DNA from: Acridotheres tristis
Lineage: Eukaryota > Chordata > Aves > Passeriformes > Sturnidae
Direction of reading: 5' to 3'
DNA: 64,000 nucleotides
Assembly (NCBI GenBank): GCA_037013685.1
Contig: CM072919.1
Location: 34,163,820 to 34,227,819, forward strand
Shown: one piece after another, positions 48,781 through 62,686 of the stretch
How positions within the stretch are numbered: position 1 is the first letter of the stretch
How the letters are laid out: every line of letters begins with the position of its first letter
Notes under the pieces: generated by a model
What the model was told of the DNA's origin: nothing
The model's database searches: none
Seen by the model: the letters and a program-made list of their open reading frames with translations, nothing else
Translations under genes and position numbers: made by a program

Positions 48781-50789
48781 GTACTGGAGCAACAACAGCT
48801 ATTCTGAACAGGTACTGCAGTTTTTGCCAGATCTCTTTGAGTGGAGATATCAACACAGGCGTAATGTTTCTGCTTCAGTTTCAGCCTCAGCCTTGCAATT
48901 GCAGAAAGTGGGCACCATTTTCTTTCCATGGGCAGTCTTGTTACAGATTACAGGGGAAAAAAAAGAAAAGCAAACAACACACACTTTGAAAACGCAATTC
49001 TTTTGAAGTCTTTTGAAAGACTCTCTCCATCAAATTAAAATTTGCTGTAGACCTCAAGTTCCTGTGTAGGCTTGAACAGCCACCAGCTAGCCGGGGTGAC
49101 TGTCAGGGCTGCAGCACAAGCCTGCTGCTGAGCAGAATAGGCAGCAACCTAAGAGCTGTCAGTGTACTGCCCTTCTTGCACCATTTCTCATGCTAACACC
49201 CCTTTATCACATGGGCAGTCCAGCATTTCCAAATTGAGGAAGTTGCATTTTAAAAATTCAGTTTCTATTTTTGCATTTGCATATTTCTTCTAGGAGAACT
49301 ATGGATTGTGTTTTGTTCCAGAGGTGTCTACTCCCTATTTTTATGCATGTATTTAATTTCATAAATATTGCTCTGTTTTACAGGGAAATGAGAAGTTATG
49401 AGACAAATAAACCTCAGCAGACAGAAAACAGTGGCAAAATCCCAGAAGTCTAAATAGTCGTACCAATGTATTTTTTTCCTAAGGAAGAATGGAAAAATAA
49501 AAATTACAGCAAACTCTGGAACTCCTGCTTTAATTTTCTGTAATTTCTTTCTAGTGGAAATGTTGCTTTACAGACCAGGTACAAGAAGAATGCATAAACG
49601 TTATTAAGACATTAAAACTAAATCTTAGAAATAAAAAATAGGAACTACTCCATTGTGAGTCTCAGGAAAAGGCTAAAACAGTGTTAAAGTCACTGTTGGC
49701 ACCTCTCAGTGTTGGCATCACTCAGTGTCTAGTGTAAAACAAATGAAGTTTGATTACTCAGTACCTTTCCAGTATTTGCTTTCCCTTTTCTCTTTCCCCA
49801 AACAACATGTGCTTTGTGACATTTTGCTATGAAAGCAGTTTGTACTATTTTCACGTATAATGTGGCAACTGGCATCTTCTGCCAACTGTCATCTTTTCAT
49901 GGAAATACAAAGCAGAGCAGGAAAGATCCAGCACCTATTGGTGCACTATGGCTTACTTCTGTCAGTAATGTAAGGTTAGCAACATACAATAACTTAGCTG
50001 AAGTCAGAAGCAACAGAAGTGGGTTTTATGCAAAAAAAAGTTAATTAAAGAATAAGCACATATTTGAAAGACAGTGACATTATATTCCAGGAACATACTG
50101 AATGTTAAAGCTGTCTCTCCGGCTGTTGTAAAGTAATTCAGTTGCTTGGTTTTTGTTTTTTGGTTAAGTGGAAAACAGAAAGAAGTGCTTGTTATCACAG
50201 CATAACCAGAGATTCACAGCTGTGCTGGTGCACAGAGAAATTAACACAAGGAGTGACAGATCTGTTACAAGATGAATCAACTCACCTCAGTTTTTCCTTG
50301 ACCCTCAGGAGAGTTAGTGTTGTGGCAAAACAAAACCACCTAGTACCTTACCTCTTTTTTAAGAAAACTCATGCACAGAGTACTTTCTCCAAGGTAAAAA
50401 TAAAGCACCATTTTCATTAGGCAAGATGTTCCATCCATCCCTGGGCCCTCACTCCAGAATGGGCTCGATGTCTTATGAGACATAAGCCCGATGAATGTCA
50501 AACTTGCCTGGAACTAATCTGTTTCCCATCCCTCTGTTTCTCTCTCTCTGTTGTTCCCATTTGAGCAGAAGACATTGTCATCACAAAACAGAAGTCTTTC
50601 AGAGACAGGTGCCATGAAGAGAATGAACAAAAGGAAACAATGTCCAGAAAGCAGGCGTAAAAGATGGCTATATCTATGTGTTATGTGTGAGATTTACTGG
50701 TGACATTAATGTTTGTACTGGTAGCATAATGGTCCAGACCTAGAGAAGAACTTTTATGGAAAACTAGACATTTTCCAGGTATGTTGATG
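48781..50789. other. no recognisable gene; 5' CR1 sequence may extend to about 49000
   Basis: Further ORF1-like sequence may continue from the CR1 relic. Beyond that I recognise nothing. Confidence 0.4.
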
Positions 50790-51640
50790 AAAAGATCATG
50801 ATATTTGGGATCATGATAAAAAAAGATAACTGGGCTAAGAGTAGAGATGCAGGAAAATCATTGAATGTTACTGACCTTGAACTTGGCAAGATTTTCAACA
50901 CGGTTTCTTACAATATCCTTCTATCCAAGAAGGAGCTTAAAGGTTTAGTCAGGCAGATAATTGCCTGGATGAAATATTGAGAGGATCACTGGGTTCAAAA
51001 CAAAACGGCTGATGTATACTCCAGTTGGGCGGAATGACAGGTGGCTTTTCTCAGGGATTTTTCCTGGGCCCTATCTGATATTTGGTACTGTTACCTATGA
51101 CCTACATGAGTAGACAATGCATCTCATTGCATCTGAGGATGACCCCAAATTGGAGTTGTAGCTGATATTTTTGAGGGCAGATTTTCATTCACAGAGACAT
51201 AAATAAGCCAGAGAAATGGGCTTGCAGAAACATCATGAAATTCAGTGAAGATAAATGAGGAGTCCAGCATCTGTGAAAAAAGCTTGCTCAGCCTGGAGAA
51301 AAAGACAGCTCTGGTGGTACCTCATAATTGCCTTACAGTTCCTATAAGACCATCAAGACGACACAGCAAGACTCTTTACAGTACTGTATGGAAGAAGAAT
51401 CAGAGACAGTTGTTAAAAATTAAGTCAGTGGAGCTTCAGATGCATATATGGAAAAGAAATGGAAGAGTTTTCCTAGAGAAAATGTCCAGTCTTCATTTTT
51501 GAAGGCTTACAAAACGTTTTGGATAAAGTCCTTGCAACCTGGTTTGAATTCAGTATTAGTCCTGCTTTAAGGATGAAATTGGATTATAAACATATGAATC
51601 AAATGCATGATTCTATGAATCTTGCAAGGAATGAGAAATA
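50790..51640 (+). mobile_element. CR1 LINE fragment covering reverse-transcriptase region, plus orientation
   Basis: It encodes the degraded RT segment DLELGKIFNTVSYNILLSK, a broken form of the conserved D.SKAFDTVSH block. The following region GGATTTTTCCTGGGCCCTA corresponds to the GVPQGSVLGP block. It continues through the FADD-side region to sequence near a CR1-like tail (ATGATTCTATGAATC at about 51607). Frames are broken; inactive. Confidence 0.82.
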
Positions 51641-54600
51641 AACAATATCTATTATCTGGCTTCCTGATTTCCCAGACTCTGAGGAGCCTCACCAGCCTGT
51701 CCAGCCTTACACAAACTTTGTCATTCTGACAGGCATCAGAGCTAGTCCTCCCTCTCCCGAGAAACCACGAGAGCAGAAGCTGTGCGGAGAAAAGTCAGAG
51801 CACAAAGAGGGAACACCCCCAAAGGCCACTCACAAAGAATGCTCTCTAAGGGGACCTGCCATATCCACTCACAGCAGATCCAGGCTGCCAAGCCTACCAA
51901 AGTTTATTGTCCACATACTGTAGCAAATGATGACTGCAGATTCCACAGGTTATCTGACTTAGTTGTAAGCCACATGTCTCATCTTTTATGTGCAGAAAAG
52001 CAGAGGTTCTCTCCTTTTTGCCTCAACATATGATGCAAAAATATGTATCTTTATGTATATATCTTTACATTTTACATTACTTTATACATATTTATCTATT
52101 TATCTGTATGTATCAATGTATGTATCTTTCTCAAGAAGGGTTTTGTAAGGAAACAATATTGAAATATTAAAGCTGAAAAACTAATTTTCGTTTAGGGCTG
52201 AATTCCAACTGCCATTTGAATGCGTACGACAACACAAATTGAGGGAGGCAAGAAATATTTACTGGTTGATCAGAACACCAGGAACTTGAATTAAATACCT
52301 TCGATTTAATTCTAAGAAGGTCTTGTATCTCAGAGTTTATATTTGTGTTTTACCACAAGGCAAAGAGTTGGTAACAATCAGACTTTATACAGGCCAAGAA
52401 AGTTTATTGCTGCAGTAAGATCCTAAAGTTTTGTGAATGATGGAGCAAGTGATTATATTTGCTCTCTTTAGTCATAAACACTGTGCTGTAGTCAGTCTGA
52501 AGTTTGCTGTGAAGAAACTGAAGCCAGAAACATGTCAAGCATACAAAGATTTAGAGTTGATGGGGTAGAAGGCAGGGAGCAAAACGAGAAATGAAGAACA
52601 GAGCTTGGTTATCTTATTCCTTATGTGCAACTACTGACATTTGAAAATTCAGTCACAGAGAGAATGGCTACAACTTCTCCTATAAACACATGTAATTAGG
52701 GGTTCATATTGTGCCCTGAATACAAAGGCCTTGAGATGATCAGTGAAAGTCAAACTCACCCCCATCTGAGGCAATGAATTTTGTATCTTAGAACTGAAAG
52801 TACTCATAAAATCAGGAAACATTTCAGACTGACATATTTTTCCTTAAGTCAGCCACTTATCACATTTATGGCTACACTTAATCCTCACTTGCCTCCATTA
52901 TTTATGTTAAATCTGTTAATGATACTGTAATGAGTTGTGTACAACTCGAAATGGGAACTCATTTTTCAGGGGAAATGAAAAACTAAGTATATCCATGTTT
53001 CATTTCTTAAGGAGCTATAAAAACCACTCTATGTTCTAATGAAATTAAAGCAAAAAATGTAAGAGTACAGATGGAAAACAGATAGAATCAAATTAGACAA
53101 AAGACCAGGGCTTCATTAGGGAAGTTCACCATAGTACACCACATTGTCAAAAATTTGTGTAAATGAACACGATGACAACAAAGGATAATCTGAAGCCCGT
53201 CTCCAGATTTACCTGCACTGCATCTGAACTGTACCATTACAAATCCCTTTCACAGGTTCATGTGTCAGACAGGTTAAAAGTAAGGTTCTTTTAAGCCCAC
53301 AAGCTCTACTTTACTCTGAGTAAGAAAAGCCACATTGTGTGCAGTAGGACACTGTGAGAGGTATCATTCTGAGCATAATCTCTGAAGGTTAATAAAGAAG
53401 TTTGTGGATTTTTTAACATGCTTCCTTCAAGTCACAACAAGATTTACATGCTCCTCTATCTGGCCTCCATAATTTCCTAAAAACGGATTAGAACAAAATT
53501 TCTTTGGAGTCTCCATTTCTACCAGCAGTGAAAAATAAGTATTAAAATTATTAAATGGAGTAAATTATCCATGCAGATTTATAGTAATTTGACTAGCAAT
53601 ATACTCTTAATTTCTCTGAGGTAGGCAATAAAAGTAGACAATAAAAGTTGAGATTCAACAGAACCAATGTCCTATGCTAGTGTCTACTTCTTTATCTCCT
53701 ATTGTGTTCCTGCAGAGGGTGAATGATTAATTCGCTAACATTTTTTTTTGTTTATTTGATTTTCCCTGAGTGATTTTTACTGTGGAGAGAATGGAGAAAG
53801 TGAGTCCACTCTCTGCTGGAATCTAAAGTGATTTCTCTTCCATGCTATGTAGGAATATCTCCCACTGAGTTAGGCATTTTTAAAATAGAGCCTTTTGACC
53901 CCCATTTCATACAGTATTTTGTTAAAAGCTACAGTTGTGGGAAAAGGCTTTCAATCTTATCAGAACTTTATGTATTTGTTCTTACAGTGACTGGGGAGGA
54001 AAAGTACAAGAAGAAATGGTTTTCAATCAGGCACTCTTCTCCTGAATTATGGAAACATTTTTATTTTTAAATAACGAATCAGTCTTCACAGAGATTTGGA
54101 AAGACCAGGGGAATGTCCTATACTTATCTTGTTCTTTTTATAACACAAACTGACACTTGCAGCTAGCCACAGTTTTGCTCCTTCCCTGTAGGTTCCAGTG
54201 AGATGTCACTGCTCCTTGCTGATAGAGGAGCTTTGAAACAGATAGAAGGCAGGTGATGGAGGGGATGCAGCCTGTGAGGAAGGGCTACACTCTCACAAAA
54301 GTGCAATAAATGTAAAAGCTGTGTCCTGTGTAGCCAAAATATACCTCTATATTCAGTGGTCATTCTGGAAGACTTTCTAGCTATGATCTCTCCTGAGGCA
54401 AAGGAAAAAGTGGTGTTTAGTGATAGACAGGTTTTTGATGCCCTTGTTTATATGTTTTCATGAGTGGCCTTGTCTTCTAAAGCTGCCAGACCTAAAGGGT
54501 TTTGTGACCAAACACATCCTTATTTCCACTGAGTATCTTATAATCCAGTATCAGGCTTCCTGTTCCAAAAAGGTGGCTTCTAAAAAATTGTCCGTATGTC

Positions 54601-55139
54601 TAAAAAAACAGCACAAGATTCCTTTGATTTCCCTCTCCTTTTAAGATCATGTCAGGCAGCACAAAAAAAGGAGATGAAGTTTCATCTAATCTCTGCAACT
54701 CACAGGAATAGAAAAATGTTTTAATTTTATAAGGAGCATATCACAGGTCTGAAAGAATTAAACTGATAAAAGCTTTGAGTGTCTGAGGAAAAGTATCTCA
54801 GTCAGTGCTCTCTTTAAAATTTGGTCACTGCTCAGGTACAGATGTAGGAAATTAGACACACCGGTTTGGATATATTAGGGAGCCACAGTGAGGGGAGCTG
54901 CATGCATCCTTTGACAGGCACCACCTGTCTCTTCTGTCCCAAAGGAAAAAACTCATACCAACACAAGCTGGAACACACTTTTCTTACATGGTGTACAAAC
55001 AGGTCTATCTCACATGAAAGTAAGGTATATGTACAACAAGTGACACTTTCCTCAAAGCATTTGCCTTTTTCTTTTGCTTTGTAAAAGTTTTGGTCCAATA
55101 AGAAAGCGAAGAGTATTTCAATCCATACACATTTTGAAA
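51641..55139. other. no recognisable gene; TA-rich patch at about 52030-52130
   Basis: Unassigned sequence with a degenerate TATC/TATG-rich stretch. No convincing exons or elements. Confidence 0.45.
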
Positions 55140-55515
55140 GAATGTAAGTGTTGGAGTGGGTTCCAAGGATGGCTAAAAAATCATCAGAAGAATCATGAGG
55201 AAATATTTAGAGGGATCTTATACGAAAGATGGAAGCAGACTCTTTAACAAAGTCTGCAGCAGTAGGACAAGACATAATGGTTTTATACTAAAGGAGGATA
55301 GATTCCAACTAAATACAAGGAAGAAGTATTTTACTGTGAGGGTGGTAAGGCATGAGAACAGAGAGGTGCTGGATACCCCATCCCAGGAAATATTCAAGGT
55401 CAAGTTAGATGAGGCTCTGAGCAACCTGACTTAATTGAAAACGTTTGTTCACTGCAGAGGAGTTGTACTAGGTGAACTTTAAAAGCCTCTTCCAATTGAT
55501 CCTATGATTAGAATA
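55140..55515 (+). mobile_element. CR1 LINE 3' end, plus orientation
   Basis: It encodes the ORF2 C-terminus with DGSRLFNKVCSSRTRHNGF and TRKKYFTVRVVRHENREV, followed by EIFKVKLDEAL. The frame is open for 79 codons, so it is better preserved than the other copies. It ends in the tail-like sequence CTTCCAATTGATCCTATGATT. 5'-truncated and inactive. Confidence 0.9.
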
Positions 55516-58500
55516 TTCTATGCAAGCACAACTTTAAATTTGTTACCATGAAAATTTCATCATGATCAGATGATATATTTCCAAGTGACTTTTTTACCAC
55601 AAATAAAACTTACTACTAGCAAGGGTGTTTTTTAATGGGGTAGAAAGGAATTAAACAAATAAAAACAGATAGAAACAAATGGAAGAAAGTTATATCTAGG
55701 AAAAGGTACAATAATGAACTCCCTAAAAGTGTATAATGGAAAGAATATCTCATAAAAGCCATTTCAATTAAAATAATTCCCCTTTTATTAATTGACCATT
55801 AAACTAATGTACTTTCAATCACATGTTTAATTTGCTTTGCTCTACCTCTCCTTTCACCAGAGCATAAAATTGACATTTCTAGCAGAGAACAGACTGGTTC
55901 TCTTGAGTGTACTAAAAGGACTTCGTGATTTTTCTGGCAACATAAAAAAATAAACAGACATCCAAATATACTTGCTACCAATGGTGGCCTCTTTTCTTGT
56001 TTAGGACATTTAGCCTTATGTGAACTATCCATGTCCTATTGCTTTAAGACAACAAAAGAGCCAACACTGAAACCTGCATCAGAGCCTCCGATTACAACTT
56101 CACCCTAAACCAGCACCCTCAAAGGAGAGGTCTTTGCAGCTGTTTTGAATATTTCCCTAGACTGAAAACCAGCACAAAGAAGAGACAAAAGTCCTTACAT
56201 TCTTGCACTTGTAACCAGGCTCACAGAGAATCACAACAGACACTTTAATTTTGTACCTGAAAATGTGCTAAAGTAATGATCAGTTTTGTTTAAACAGGTT
56301 TGGTGGGATTCTAGTTTAATATAATGACTGAGATGTCTCATAAACATAATTAATTTCAGTAGTTGACCATAATCTGATCTTCAGCTTTCTTTTATTTATC
56401 TGATTCTCTGCTATTTTTTTTAATGGGGGAGGAAAAGTAAATATTTTACATTTTTTGTTTATATTTTACAGTCTTTGCTCTTATTTCAACATCTCTCTTA
56501 AAAGACCACCAGTAAGCTTATACAGGTAATACAAAAGCAAGCACACTAACAAGGTAAGAGTCTATTTCCTGTCCTTACCTGTGACTGATAGATCACAGAT
56601 TCAATAGTTTTTTAAGATTTAACAGCCAAATAGAGAGACAATCCCTTCTGATTCTGCTATGTAAACAATAATTGAACAAAGAATGTGCAGGACTGAAGCT
56701 GCACATACATCTTATTTTGTTCTGTCCATTGTGTTAGAAGTGAGAGAGTGGCTCTGACTAGCTTGTAAAACAGGCTGTGTATTAAAAATAGGTTTCTGAA
56801 GCAGGTATCTCTCAGCAGAATTCACAGGAAAAATCTTCACTCTGCAGTCAGATCTTGTCTCCCGCCCTTTTAGCAGGGTGCTAAAAGGTTCTTCTCGTTC
56901 CATTCCAGGTGAAACCAGGCAAGATGCAGGTGGTTATTTGTTAATAGTAACAGGCAAAATGGGCCTGTCTATTTCTTGGATGATTCTGGTCTTAGAAGAA
57001 TGTTTCCTGCTACTGTCTAACCCTGAAAAAAAAATCAAAACAAAACAAAAAACCCAGCCAAACTTGAGAGCAGTCTTTCTTGTGTCTAACCAAGCACCCA
57101 TCTGCCACGGGACCTCCCCTATGAACTGACCACATCAAAGAGTTTACAAAACAAGGTATGTATAACATCATCCTCCCCTCTCAGATATGTGACCTCTATC
57201 TTCAGCAATCCCAAACCTCTTCAGGAGAAGATAAGGATAGCAGTGAGTTTCAGGAGCTGCTGCAGACTTTTTTCTTAGGAGAAACTTATTTCTGGTGAGA
57301 AATGTAGGCACCATCCTGGGTTTTGTTCCTTTTATTCACATAGCAGTACATTTTGTATGATCATTTGAAGTAGAGCTCTGCTTTACATAATTATCCATAC
57401 TCATGTATAAAGGGGCACAGCTGCATACAATTGGACTTATTTGCATCTGAATATACATGTCTGTGACAGAAGTCGCTGTCTAGACACCCCACATTCCATG
57501 TGGGGGCTGCAATAGAAGAAGGCTGAATGGTAAATTTGCTCATTGAAGAGTAGCCCAGAACCATCTCTGCTGCTCTTGGAGAGATAGAGACCCATCTGTT
57601 TTTAAATATAGCTATTCAAATATATCAAAAATATATTTTATGCTGTCTTCATTAGCAGCACAGGGACAGATTATAAATACCTAAAGCCAATCCTAAAACA
57701 GATTGCCTCAATTTATAAAAAGCTACCTTCCCAGTGATTTCTTATTGGCACACAGATAGCTTTAAGAGAGCAAGACCCTACAGAGATGTTACAAGGGCAA
57801 TATCCCTTGACGTCCTGACAAAAGCAATTAGCAGGTATGCAAAGAATGTGCTACAGCAGTGGTCTGCTCCATAGTGCCCTCCTCATCTGCTTCCAGTTCA
57901 AATACCCTTACAGAGTCTTATTGTCTTCAAATGGTTCTGATCAACAACTAGTTTGAAGGTGTTATTTTGAACATGCCATTCTTCACCCATCAGGACCACC
58001 AGTGATGGTTAAGGGAGAATTTTCTGGCCTCAAAAAACCCACCATTATGCTCCTCATCCTGCCAAGCTAGCTATTCATCAGCACAGTTCCATAGCACCAG
58101 CTCTACCTATACCTGACAAAGATACAGGAAATATTTACAGAATCTTGCTGGATTTTCACAATGAAAGCCAGGTTGTTCAAATAAAATATCCTCAGTGGCT
58201 CTACTGAGCAGAAATTTCTTTCTCTGTGTCAGCTGCCTATTTCGTGCTACTACTGGTCTCTTCTCCCTTTCACCAATACCATAGGGTACCAGGAATGCTA
58301 AATCTTGGGGATTTCTACATAGATTTTTCAAACAATGCAGCATGCAAACTGTTCTGGGGCAGCACTCTGATGTACATAAGAAGGCTGCCAGAGCCAGTTC
58401 CTTTTTCTCCCACCTGACAGGGAAACAGGGGGTTGATTTTCCTTCTAGCCCTGTGGCTCTTACAGAAATATTTGCAAAGAACACAATCTGCTGACAAGCG

Positions 58501-59376
58501 GCGAAACAGGCTTAATCCTGCCGGTGAACACTTTGCTTGTTCAACCAGATCTAACTGCAGCTTTTCAAAAGCTCAGCATCTCTGCAGTGTAGCCTTGCAG
58601 TCTTACACTGCAGCCTCCAAAGTCTGCATTGAGAGCTGATGACCGTGCACTGCAGTGTGACGCACTCCTACCACGGTGCTGCAGTCTGTACAGATTGAGT
58701 AAAGGACAGCAGCAAAACAAGAGCTTCTGGCAGAGCTCAGCATCCCAGTCAACTTCAAGGGCATTGCTTTGCTGAGGCAGAGCTTAATGTTTTTAAAGCA
58801 AAACTCGAATAGTAGAATGAGTCTGTTTTGATTTCAGTTGCAACAAATTGAAGCCTGTTTAAGGATTAACCCTAAAATGACAGTGGGAATTTTGGAAGCT
58901 CAGTGCCACATTTATCCCCACATTTTTCTGCTGGAAAGAAGCTCCTGACAAACCTTTCCAGCACTGAATAGCTTTGCACAGCAAGTAGCATGTGGAGTTT
59001 GAGGACCCATGTCATACATCCAGCTGAACTAGGGCAATAAATGGCTTTAAAGGGGTAGCCACACATGAACAATTTGCCATTTCTATCTCACTTTGACTCA
59101 CCTTCACATTGCAGCACTTCTATATCAACTAGCAGAGAGTTGTGCTCTGGAAGACCAGTCTGATGGTATATAGTTCAGACTCCAGAAGCCAGCCCAGGAC
59201 TGAAACCTGAAAAGTGCAGTTTTTCCTTCCTCAGCTCTCTCGAAAGATGAGTTTCACTGGCAGAGGAAAAATGTTTCACATAGAGCAGATAATGGACGAA
59301 ACAGAAGCAAAATTCAATAAATATCCCAAGGCATAAGAGACTTTGAAGGAAACACAAATATTATTGAAAGACTTAC
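55516..59376. other. no recognisable gene
   Basis: Unassigned sequence. A 125-codon minus-strand open frame (58107-58484) contains a good acceptor-like stretch (TGTTTCCCTGTCAG), but no frame or donor gives a clear exon. Confidence 0.4.
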
Positions 59377-59425
59377 CTTTTCTGGATTGAAAAATCTGAA
59401 TACACAGCCACAAGCACGAAGAGAC
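59377..59425 (-). CDS. possible 49-bp exon, frame undecided
   Basis: On the minus strand a very good acceptor (CCAGTATTTTTTTTCAG) and donor (AAAAG|GTAAGT) enclose 49 bp that is open in all three frames (for example SLRACGCVFRFFNPEK or LFVLVAVYSDFSIQK). The splice sites are the evidence. The product cannot be inferred, and it could be a non-coding exon. Confidence 0.25.
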
Positions 59426-60246
59426 CTGAAAAAAAATACTGGAACATCCAATCACATGAACTTACCTAAACCCTCTTTGCTGCATTACAGGAAAAATAGA
59501 CTCACTGAACCTTCATCTTCCATTAAGGTCTGTGGGATTACCATTTATTAACTCACGTGGTTTGACTCTAATATTACTACAAAGAGAATCAAAAAGTGCA
59601 GAACAAAAGAATATTCAAAGCACACTCTAAACCCCATCTTGCCATGCTGTCTGCTTACAGTGAAAGAGAAGCACTCTCCTCTATAACAAAGGACAGAGAC
59701 ATTTCTTTTGGGGAGGTTAAGGTTCCAAGCACTGCTATAGTTAAGGAGTTTTGAATAAAAATACTCATTCTTGGCATTCCTTCTTGGCTCTTAATGCCGA
59801 GTTGGGTCTGGTAACAAGATGTGAGAGAGTAGTCAGGCGCTTTCAGGAAATACCGCCCAACAGATTGATTTCTCTTATAATAGCTCTTGGCATTTCAGTA
59901 CCTCAAGCTAGCACTATTTCTGGAGCTTTTCAATAATGTTGCTTTAGTATGCTCAGAATAGAAGAATCTGGCAAACTGAATGCCTCAAAATGGGGGAAAC
60001 AAAATGTTCTCAGTGTCACCTGCAGACGTGACTCTGGACAGAAGGTCAATGGATTTCTTTAAACTACAGGACAGACTTCTGCAAGCTGGAACCACAGGAC
60101 AGATTTCTTTGCTTTGACAAATACTTATTTTAGCCTAGTCTGTAATTTTCTACTTCAATTTTACATCATAGGAAATTCAGATGCATTTTTGTTTCTTTTC
60201 TCATTTTCTCTCATGAGTATTTTGCTCCGCAGGCTTTCATGCTTAC

Positions 60247-60502
60247 CTTTAACTTCGGAAAGTTAACACAGATGATTTTAATGGCCTTCTTTTGGAATCT
60301 GTTCTGCCTTTCATGACTCAAACTGGGCTTCTCTGGTCTGACTCGACAACATGATAGATCAGAATTGACATCTTCTACTGGCAGATCTGCAGAAACACCA
60401 GATTCAGCACAGCTATGAGAATCTACCCCCAAAGTCATGTCAGTCCAAACCATTGTTAAAAATTTTGGTTTGCTTTTGTTTTTAAGTCTTCTGAATACAG
60501 CA
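60247..60502 (-). CDS. possible 256-bp coding exon
   Basis: Acceptor GTTCCTTTCCTTACAG and donor TTAAAG|GTAAGC on the minus strand. Only one frame is open, at one nucleotide plus 85 codons. The peptide starts AVFRRLKNKSKPKFL and has a basic C-terminal end (RFQKKAIKIICVNFPKLK). It does not join in phase to the candidates on either side, so it could be chance or lie in a gene whose other exons I missed. Confidence 0.25.
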
Positions 60503-60974
60503 CTGTAAGGAAAGGAACATCTCCAAAAGGACAACTTGCAGTGTTATGCACAGATCCAGATAATTTTCTGAAACAGACCAGAATGATTATTACTCTTACA
60601 GAAGCTCACCAGCTCACTCTATGGCTTACTCTTATGCACATAACTAAGGTGCCTGCATCTGTTCAAAACCTTCTTCCATAGCATGTTAGGAGTTCTGCCT
60701 AAGGGACCAGCATCTCATTCTGAAAAAAAGAGTTTTCCATAAGGAACCTCAGCCTCTCACAGACAAAAGAGTTCCTTACATCCCTCTTAATGTCCCTTTG
60801 CTCTGCCACAAATCCTTTGAAAACTTTCCACAGCCTACAGAACAGCATGAATCATAACTCTCTATTATGCTAATAGAAACTACTCACTGCTTCTTGCTAT
60901 GCCATGTCCATCCACACCCACCACTGCTGTCTTGCCTCCAAATGCAATTATGTCTTTCTATTTAACACAGCTAC

Positions 60975-61230
60975 CTGTGGCAGTGAGATAAGATTCCCTG
61001 TCTGGTAGCACAAGTCACTAAAAGGATGCACATAAACAACCAGTTGTGACAGTCCATTCTTGATCTCTGTGACAAATATTACCCCAAACTGATGAGAGCA
61101 AAACATAGGTATAAATGTACTGCTGGTGCATTGAAGAAAGAGGTTGCATTGCTGCTTGAGGATTAGCAAGGACAGCAATGATGCAACAAGATTGTTTCCA
61201 AGAGATGCAAACAATTTCAGCAAGAAAACA
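60975..61230 (-). CDS. possible 256-bp coding exon
   Basis: Acceptor AAATTTTCTTAG and donor CCACAG|GTAGCT on the minus strand enclose one nucleotide plus 85 open codons. The peptide starts VFLLKLFASLGNNLVASLL and contains EIKNGLSQLVVYVHPF. It ends in phase 0, whereas the next candidate at 60247-60502 needs a phase-2 predecessor, so an extra exon or an error is required. Unrecognised. Confidence 0.22.
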
Positions 61231-62121
61231 CTAAGAAAATTTCAATTTGGAACCAGAAAAAGAAATCTGATGCAGTATGCAGAATAAAATTCTGCAAACA
61301 TTTTCATTATTAAGAAGAGGTGTGAAAATAACAGGGGGGAATAAACCCAGCAAAACTAAATGCAGAACCTGGTAAGGCACAACAACTTGTTAGATTGTCC
61401 AGGTCTTGTTGTGTACCCTTGCCACATTAGGAAATACCTTTGTGGCTACTTTTCTGCCACACTGAAAAGCAATCATATGATGATAGGAATACCAGGCACT
61501 GGTTCATAAGGTATGTAGAAACACCCCAAGATTTGAACTGCAGCCCAGGTGTGTGAAAATATCAGGAGTACTATATGCAGTATCGGAGAAGGGAGCAGAA
61601 ACACATCCCAGAAGTACAGGCTGGTACTAAAGGAGAAAAATTAGTGTCACCTTTATGGCAGAAGGGTACTGTATTTCCTGATGTCCCCAATAGAAGCCCC
61701 AGCGTCAGACTACTACTTCCTCTGAGGTTGCCATTCCTTTCCTGTGACAGTACTCATGTTGCTGACAGGCAATGTTCAGAGACACTTGCCCAGATGAAGT
61801 GTGAGAGCCACCTTGGGTCTCTGATATGCTGTTTCCAGGTGTTGGCGCTTTCCATAAACGCGTGTCCAAGAGGCACATCAGAGATCTGTATGCACCTAAG
61901 GGGACATGGAAAGGCATATCTTTGACCATCATCATGCAAAGCCTAATGCCTGCTGAAGCTGGACCTGCTGAGCATGGGATGACTGAGGGAAATCTGTCAT
62001 TCACCTTAGCATGTCAGAAGCTACCTGACCCCCATTAAGCATTGTGTATTGTATACCACCCATGAGCACTGACTCAGTCCTGACTTCCAACTCCCTCTAG
62101 ACTCAAAGCTAATCTGACCTA
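61231..62121. other. no recognisable gene or repeat
   Basis: Unassigned sequence before the LTR. Overlapping short open frames on both strands at 61575-62040 have no splice support. Confidence 0.45.
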
Positions 62122-62127
62122 GATGGG

Positions 62128-62680
62128 TGACACTGTGGCCAGAGCTGCACTCACTTTGCCACTGCAGCCCCATGTCCAGTGTGGGTCACTCCGGGAACAG
62201 GAGGCCTTAGATGTGGCTAGAGGTATTGCTCCAAGGCCTTTTCGGCTGTCAGATTGCATTCAAAGGAGGCAAGGAGGAGGGGGACGTCTTTTGCATAGGA
62301 TCAAAAGGATTTATTACTCTGGGGAATCCACAGCACTAAAGACAGAAATAGCGAAGGTGCAACACCAAAAGTATGGGGGAGGTTCAAGGGGAAGGTACAA
62401 ATTCTTAGCAAATTGGAGAAATTCTGGGGAGGGGTAAAGGGTAGGGTTCGCAAAGGCATTGTCCAATGAGAGAGGGGGGAAAACTGGGTCACATGGACTA
62501 ATGAGACCTCCAGTTTTTTGAGATTTCCAAAGGGGAATTCCAAGCAGGGGGCTGGCACAAAGCAGGATTGACAGGTAATTCAGGATAGATTGACAAGGTT
62601 GGCGGGAGGGCACAACTTGGACTAAACCATTAACTTGGGCAATAACAGAATGTACTATTAACAAGAAGCACACTGCAACA
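62128..62680 (-). mobile_element. solo LTR, ERVK type, minus orientation
   Basis: A 553-bp element beginning TGACAC and ending GCAACA on the plus strand, with a perfect 6-bp duplication GATGGG (62122-62127 and 62681-62686). An AATAAA signal on the minus strand is at 62310-62315. U3 lies at the high-coordinate end (TGTTGCAGTGTGC on the minus strand). Termini and G-rich internal layout resemble the LTR at 12127-12789, suggesting related subfamilies. No internal genes. Confidence 0.87.
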
Positions 62681-62686
62681 GATGGG

